Assembly: GCA_019745755.1 (NCBI GenBank)
Contig: JAIESS010000207.1
Span: 1 to 9,484 of the forward strand
Reading direction: 5' to 3'
Origin: Alphaproteobacteria bacterium
Lineage (GTDB): Bacteria; Pseudomonadota; Alphaproteobacteria; Paracaedibacterales; JAKBAR01
DNA: 9,484 nucleotides
The first letter of the stretch is position 1, and the number at the start of each line of letters is the position of its first letter. Below are positions 6,862 to 9,484 of this stretch, piece after piece. The notes beneath the pieces were generated by a model. That model saw only the letters and a program-made list of their open reading frames with translations, did not search any database and had not been told where the DNA came from. The translations under genes were made by a program, and so were the position numbers.

Positions 6862-7617
6862 ATGAACGATGCACACGATAATTCTGCGAACAGCGTGATG
6901 CGGTTTCATAACATTGAATCAAGTATCGGGCGCATTGAACAAATTGATAGCCTTGCCAAATTCCACCGATTTCCTGACGATTTTGTAGAGGCCTGGATGA
7001 AAAAAATAAGCCTCCTCCCCCCACACTGCCCTATGAGCGATGCATTACTTGATTTGATTGGTTTTGAGCTTTCTATAAAAGACCTTTTTGACACACGCAC
7101 ACCTATTGTACTACTTGGAAATTATGGTGCAGGAAAAACCCTTGTGGCTCATAAGTTATTATCCCTTTTAAATCATTTTATCTCAGAAAAAGGTGGGGAA
7201 GCCGCGACACTTCACACAATAAGCAAGGATTCTATTTTTGATCCCAAGAAATTGAACAAAGGTAATCACAACCATTATATAATAATAGACACACCTGGAT
7301 GGAATCCTTACGCACAAGAAAATATACCACCCTGGATGGAAATATTACTGAAAGCAGAAAAAAAACTTCAATTTCTTTGGATACAATCAGCGGGGTTTGA
7401 TTGTTGTGAGTCCATAATGCTCTCCGAAAAACTTGCGATAATCCCTTTGCGTGGCATTATTATGACAAAAGTTGATGTATCCATGTACAATGGTCTATGC
7501 CTTACATTACCCTACTATACGGGTGCGCCACTCACGTTTTATAATGATTCAGAAAACCCTAGAACACCGCTTTTTCCTTTTTTCCCGAGGACCGTTATGG
7601 ATGTTTTGAGTGTTTAA
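6862..7617 (+). CDS. Diverged SRP/FlhF-type P-loop GTPase-like protein
   Basis: This soluble 251-residue protein resembles the G domain of SRP GTPases (Ffh, FtsY, FlhF), closest in style to the short FlhF-like proteins of Alphaproteobacteria. Visible motifs: Walker A GNYGAGKT (86-93), G3 in IIIDTPGWNP (Asp143 to Gly146), G4 TKVD (202-205), then NGLCLTLPYYTGAPLTFY, which corresponds to the closing loop of SRP GTPases (GG...VTGxPIxFxGxGE), and FFPRTVMDVL, the usual end helix. Differences from the family are clear. The DTxRxAA motif is absent. Only about 51 residues separate the P-loop Lys from the G3 Asp, against about 80 in Ffh, so the insertion box seems lost. The final GxGE is replaced by YNDSEN. 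GTP hydrolysis may be altered. The ATG at 6862 has GGGGG 5 nt upstream; a GTG at 6829 with AGGGG 7 nt upstream would add 11 residues. No flagellar genes are near. The SRP-type assignment is inferred from motif order. Confidence 0.68.
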   Translation: MNDAHDNSANSVMRFHNIESSIGRIEQIDSLAKFHRFPDDFVEAWMKKISLLPPHCPMSDALLDLIGFELSIKDLFDTRTPIVLLGNYGAGKTLVAHKLLSLLNHFISEKGGEAATLHTISKDSIFDPKKLNKGNHNHYIIIDTPGWNPYAQENIPPWMEILLKAEKKLQFLWIQSAGFDCCESIMLSEKLAIIPLRGIIMTKVDVSMYNGLCLTLPYYTGAPLTFYNDSENPRTPLFPFFPRTVMDVLSV

Positions 7618-7724
7618 CCCCTTAAAACCAGGATTTTTTTTACAAAATGGAATCAGCTTCTGAGAGAAGATGAACTAAAAAACATTAGCTCTCCTTATTT
7701 TTTCCTCTTTTATTTTGCTTTTTT

Positions 7725-7748
7725 CATGATTCTTTAACGAAAATCATG
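7725..7748. promoter_or_regulatory. Inverted repeat upstream of ftsH, possible operator
   Basis: CATGATT (7725-7731) and AATCATG (7742-7748) form a perfect 7-bp inverted repeat around a 10-bp AT-rich centre. It lies about 58 bp before the ftsH start and just upstream of -10-like sequences (TATAAG 7772-7777, TATATT 7780-7785). The geometry would suit a dimeric regulator, but no known consensus was matched and a heat-shock sigma32 promoter was not convincingly found. The rest of 7618-7805 is AT-rich and holds no gene that I can see. Confidence 0.25.
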
Positions 7749-7790
7749 TAGAAATGAAAATGTACGCCTTATATAAGTTTATATTGTCAC

Positions 7791-7796
7791 GAGGAG
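7791..7796 (+). promoter_or_regulatory. Strong ribosome-binding site that sets the ftsH TTG start
   Basis: GAGGAG lies 9 nt before the TTG at 7806. No ATG or GTG occurs in frame between the upstream TGA (7755-7757) and this TTG, and the coding sequence immediately after it forms the expected first membrane span of FtsH. Confidence 0.75.
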
Positions 7797-7805
7797 ACAC
7801 CCGCG

Positions 7806-9484
7806 TTGAATAACACATCACGAAATTTTATTATATGGATCCTTATTGCTGTGGGGCTTTTTGGCCTTTTTCAGATGTTTCCTGGCTCAAAAGCAAAGGA
7901 ACATGGAAATCCTATTGTTTTTTCTGAGTTCGTCAACAATATCGACAACGGCAAAATTAATGATGTACTGATTCGCGGGCAACATATCACCGGTAAGATG
8001 AAGGATGGCAATAGTTTTGCGACATTTGCCCCCTATGATCCTGATCTCATTAAAAAACTTGAGAGTAAAGGTGTTCGTATTGAGGCGGGACCTCCCGAAG
8101 AAGAGCTTCCATCCCTGCTGCATTACTTTTTATCCTGGTTGCCTATTTTACTTCTTATTGGCTTTTCTATCTTTTCCTTTCGCCAAATTCAATCCGGCGG
8201 GAACAAGGCCATGGGGTTTGGTCGTTCAAAGGCAAAACTGATGGATGACAAGCGTAAACGTGTGACTTTTGCGGATGTTGCGGGCATTGATGAGGCCAAA
8301 GCAGAGCTGGAAGAAGTTGTTGATTTCCTTAAAGATCCTCAAAAATTCCAACGCCTTGGCGGGAGTATTCCCAAGGGTGTACTCCTTATTGGCCCCCCTG
8401 GTACAGGTAAAACATTGCTGGCTCGTGCTATTGCGGGTGAAGCGGAGGTCCCTTTTTTCAGTATATCAGGATCAGACTTTGTGGAGATGTTTGTCGGTGT
8501 CGGTGCGAGCCGTGTTCGCGACATGTTTGAACAAGCCAAGAAAAATTCGCCTTGTATTGTTTTTATTGATGAAATTGATGCTGTGGGACGTCACCGTGGT
8601 GCGGGTCTTGGCGGAGGCAATGATGAGCGTGAGCAAACCCTGAACCAGCTTTTGGTGGAGATGGACGGTTTTGATGAAAACGAGGGTGTGATCATTGTGG
8701 CGGCGACAAACCGTCCGGATGTCCTTGACCCAGCCCTTCTTCGGCCGGGTCGTTTTGATCGTCAGGTCGAGGTACCCAATCCTGATGTTAATGGACGCGA
8801 ACAAATCCTTAAAGTTCATGCAGCCAAGGTTCCCCTTGGTGATGATGTTGATCTTCGAGTGATTGCACGAGGCACCCCTGGATTTTCCGGTGCCGATCTT
8901 CGCAACCTTATTAATGAAGGCGCCCTCCTTGCCGCACGCAAGGGAAAAACGGCTGTTCATATGCTTGATCTTGAGCTTTCCAAGGATAAAGTCATGATGG
9001 GGGCTGAACGCAGGTCTCTTGCCATGAGCGAGGATGAAAAGCGCCTTACAGCTTACCACGAGGCTGGGCATGCCATTGTGGGTATTTATAATGCTGACTC
9101 AGACCCTATTCACAAGGCAACAATCATTCCGCGGGGCCGTGCCCTCGGTATGGTTATGCGCCTGCCGGAGAATGATCGTATTTCCATGTCGAAGAACAAA
9201 CTCCTCGCGGATATTCGCGTCGCCATGGGCGGCCAAATTGCTGAGAAAATGATCTTTGGCGAGGGTAAGGTCACAACGGGTGCGTCGTCAGATATTCGAA
9301 TGGTGACGAATATTGCACGTCGCATGATTACGGAATGGGGTATGAGTGAAAGCCTTGGCTTTCTTTCTTATGGTGAAGCACAGCAAGAGGTTTTCTTAGG
9401 ACATTCTGTGACTCAAACAAAATCCATGTCCGGTGCCACGGCAAAAATTGTTGATGAAGAAGTCCGTAAAATTGTGGATGTGGC
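7806..9484 (+). CDS. ftsH: ATP-dependent zinc metalloprotease FtsH (3'-truncated by window edge)
   Basis: FtsH is the hexameric inner-membrane AAA+ protease that degrades unassembled membrane proteins and certain regulators. About 559 of an expected 620-650 residues are present; the gene runs off the window. Order of parts: membrane span 1 (about 8-24), a periplasmic domain (about 26-102), membrane span 2 (about 106-125), then the AAA module with Walker A GPPGTGKT (196-203), Walker B IDEID with Asp255-Glu256, and the second region of homology ending LLRPGRFDRQ. The peptidase domain has the zinc site HEAGH (418-422) and the third ligand Asp496 in GASSDI. All catalytic residues are intact. The start is TTG, backed by a strong GAGGAG. 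AVGRHRGAGLGGGNDE is typical of alphaproteobacterial FtsH. tilS, a common upstream neighbour, is not here; the gene upstream is the FlhF-like GTPase homologue. Confidence 0.98.
   Translation, partial: MNNTSRNFIIWILIAVGLFGLFQMFPGSKAKEHGNPIVFSEFVNNIDNGKINDVLIRGQHITGKMKDGNSFATFAPYDPDLIKKLESKGVRIEAGPPEEELPSLLHYFLSWLPILLLIGFSIFSFRQIQSGGNKAMGFGRSKAKLMDDKRKRVTFADVAGIDEAKAELEEVVDFLKDPQKFQRLGGSIPKGVLLIGPPGTGKTLLARAIAGEAEVPFFSISGSDFVEMFVGVGASRVRDMFEQAKKNSPCIVFIDEIDAVGRHRGAGLGGGNDEREQTLNQLLVEMDGFDENEGVIIVAATNRPDVLDPALLRPGRFDRQVEVPNPDVNGREQILKVHAAKVPLGDDVDLRVIARGTPGFSGADLRNLINEGALLAARKGKTAVHMLDLELSKDKVMMGAERRSLAMSEDEKRLTAYHEAGHAIVGIYNADSDPIHKATIIPRGRALGMVMRLPENDRISMSKNKLLADIRVAMGGQIAEKMIFGEGKVTTGASSDIRMVTNIARRMITEWGMSESLGFLSYGEAQQEVFLGHSVTQTKSMSGATAKIVDEEVRKIVDV

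Noticed and set aside
7662..7703. Possible terminator after the GTPase-like gene: GAGAG and CTCTC with a following T-rich tract
   Set aside because: The stem is only 5 bp with a 22-nt loop, and the competing small hairpin CTTCT-GAG-AGAAG (7657-7669) has no adjacent T-run; too weak to call.
8472..9071. A 199-codon - strand reading frame opposite ftsH
   Set aside because: It is the antisense shadow of the strongly conserved AAA and peptidase regions of FtsH and has no recognisable protein features.

Overview
The window reads as chromosomal DNA of an alphaproteobacterium, probably a host-associated or intracellular lineage such as Holosporales-like protist symbionts. The case for Alphaproteobacteria is the wording of the core proteins: the DnaA stretch around SRLGWGLVADIHP and the FtsH stretch AVGRHRGAGLGGGNDE are typical of that class. 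The case for a host-associated lifestyle is weaker. It rests on slightly AT-rich composition, a DASS-type dicarboxylate carrier, and core operons stripped of their usual partners. The exact genus cannot be settled from this sequence alone.

Layout. Left block, + strand: dnaA, cut at its 5' end by the window edge, then dnaN 43 bp later, then a separately promoted gene for an unrecognised exported protein. This block ends at a strong two-way terminator (3479-3506). Middle block, - strand, read right to left: rnc and era, translationally coupled by an ATGA overlap, then a 232-bp gap carrying a palindromic repeat, then a DASS-family dicarboxylate carrier whose stop codon abuts the two-way terminator. 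Right block, + strand, divergent from rnc: a diverged SRP/FlhF-type P-loop GTPase-like protein, a 188-bp AT-rich gap, and ftsH, which starts at TTG and runs off the right edge.

How the genes work together. DnaA and DnaN start and clamp replication. RNase III and Era act in rRNA processing and 30S assembly. FtsH is the inner-membrane quality-control protease. The carrier probably exchanges host or environmental dicarboxylates. The two unfamiliar genes are the exported protein and the shortened SRP-type GTPase homologue. No CRISPR array, transposase, tRNA, rRNA or toxin-antitoxin pair was seen, and I see no convincing evidence for a wholly new multi-gene system. The GTPase homologue, the orphan exported protein and the palindromic repeat are the best leads.
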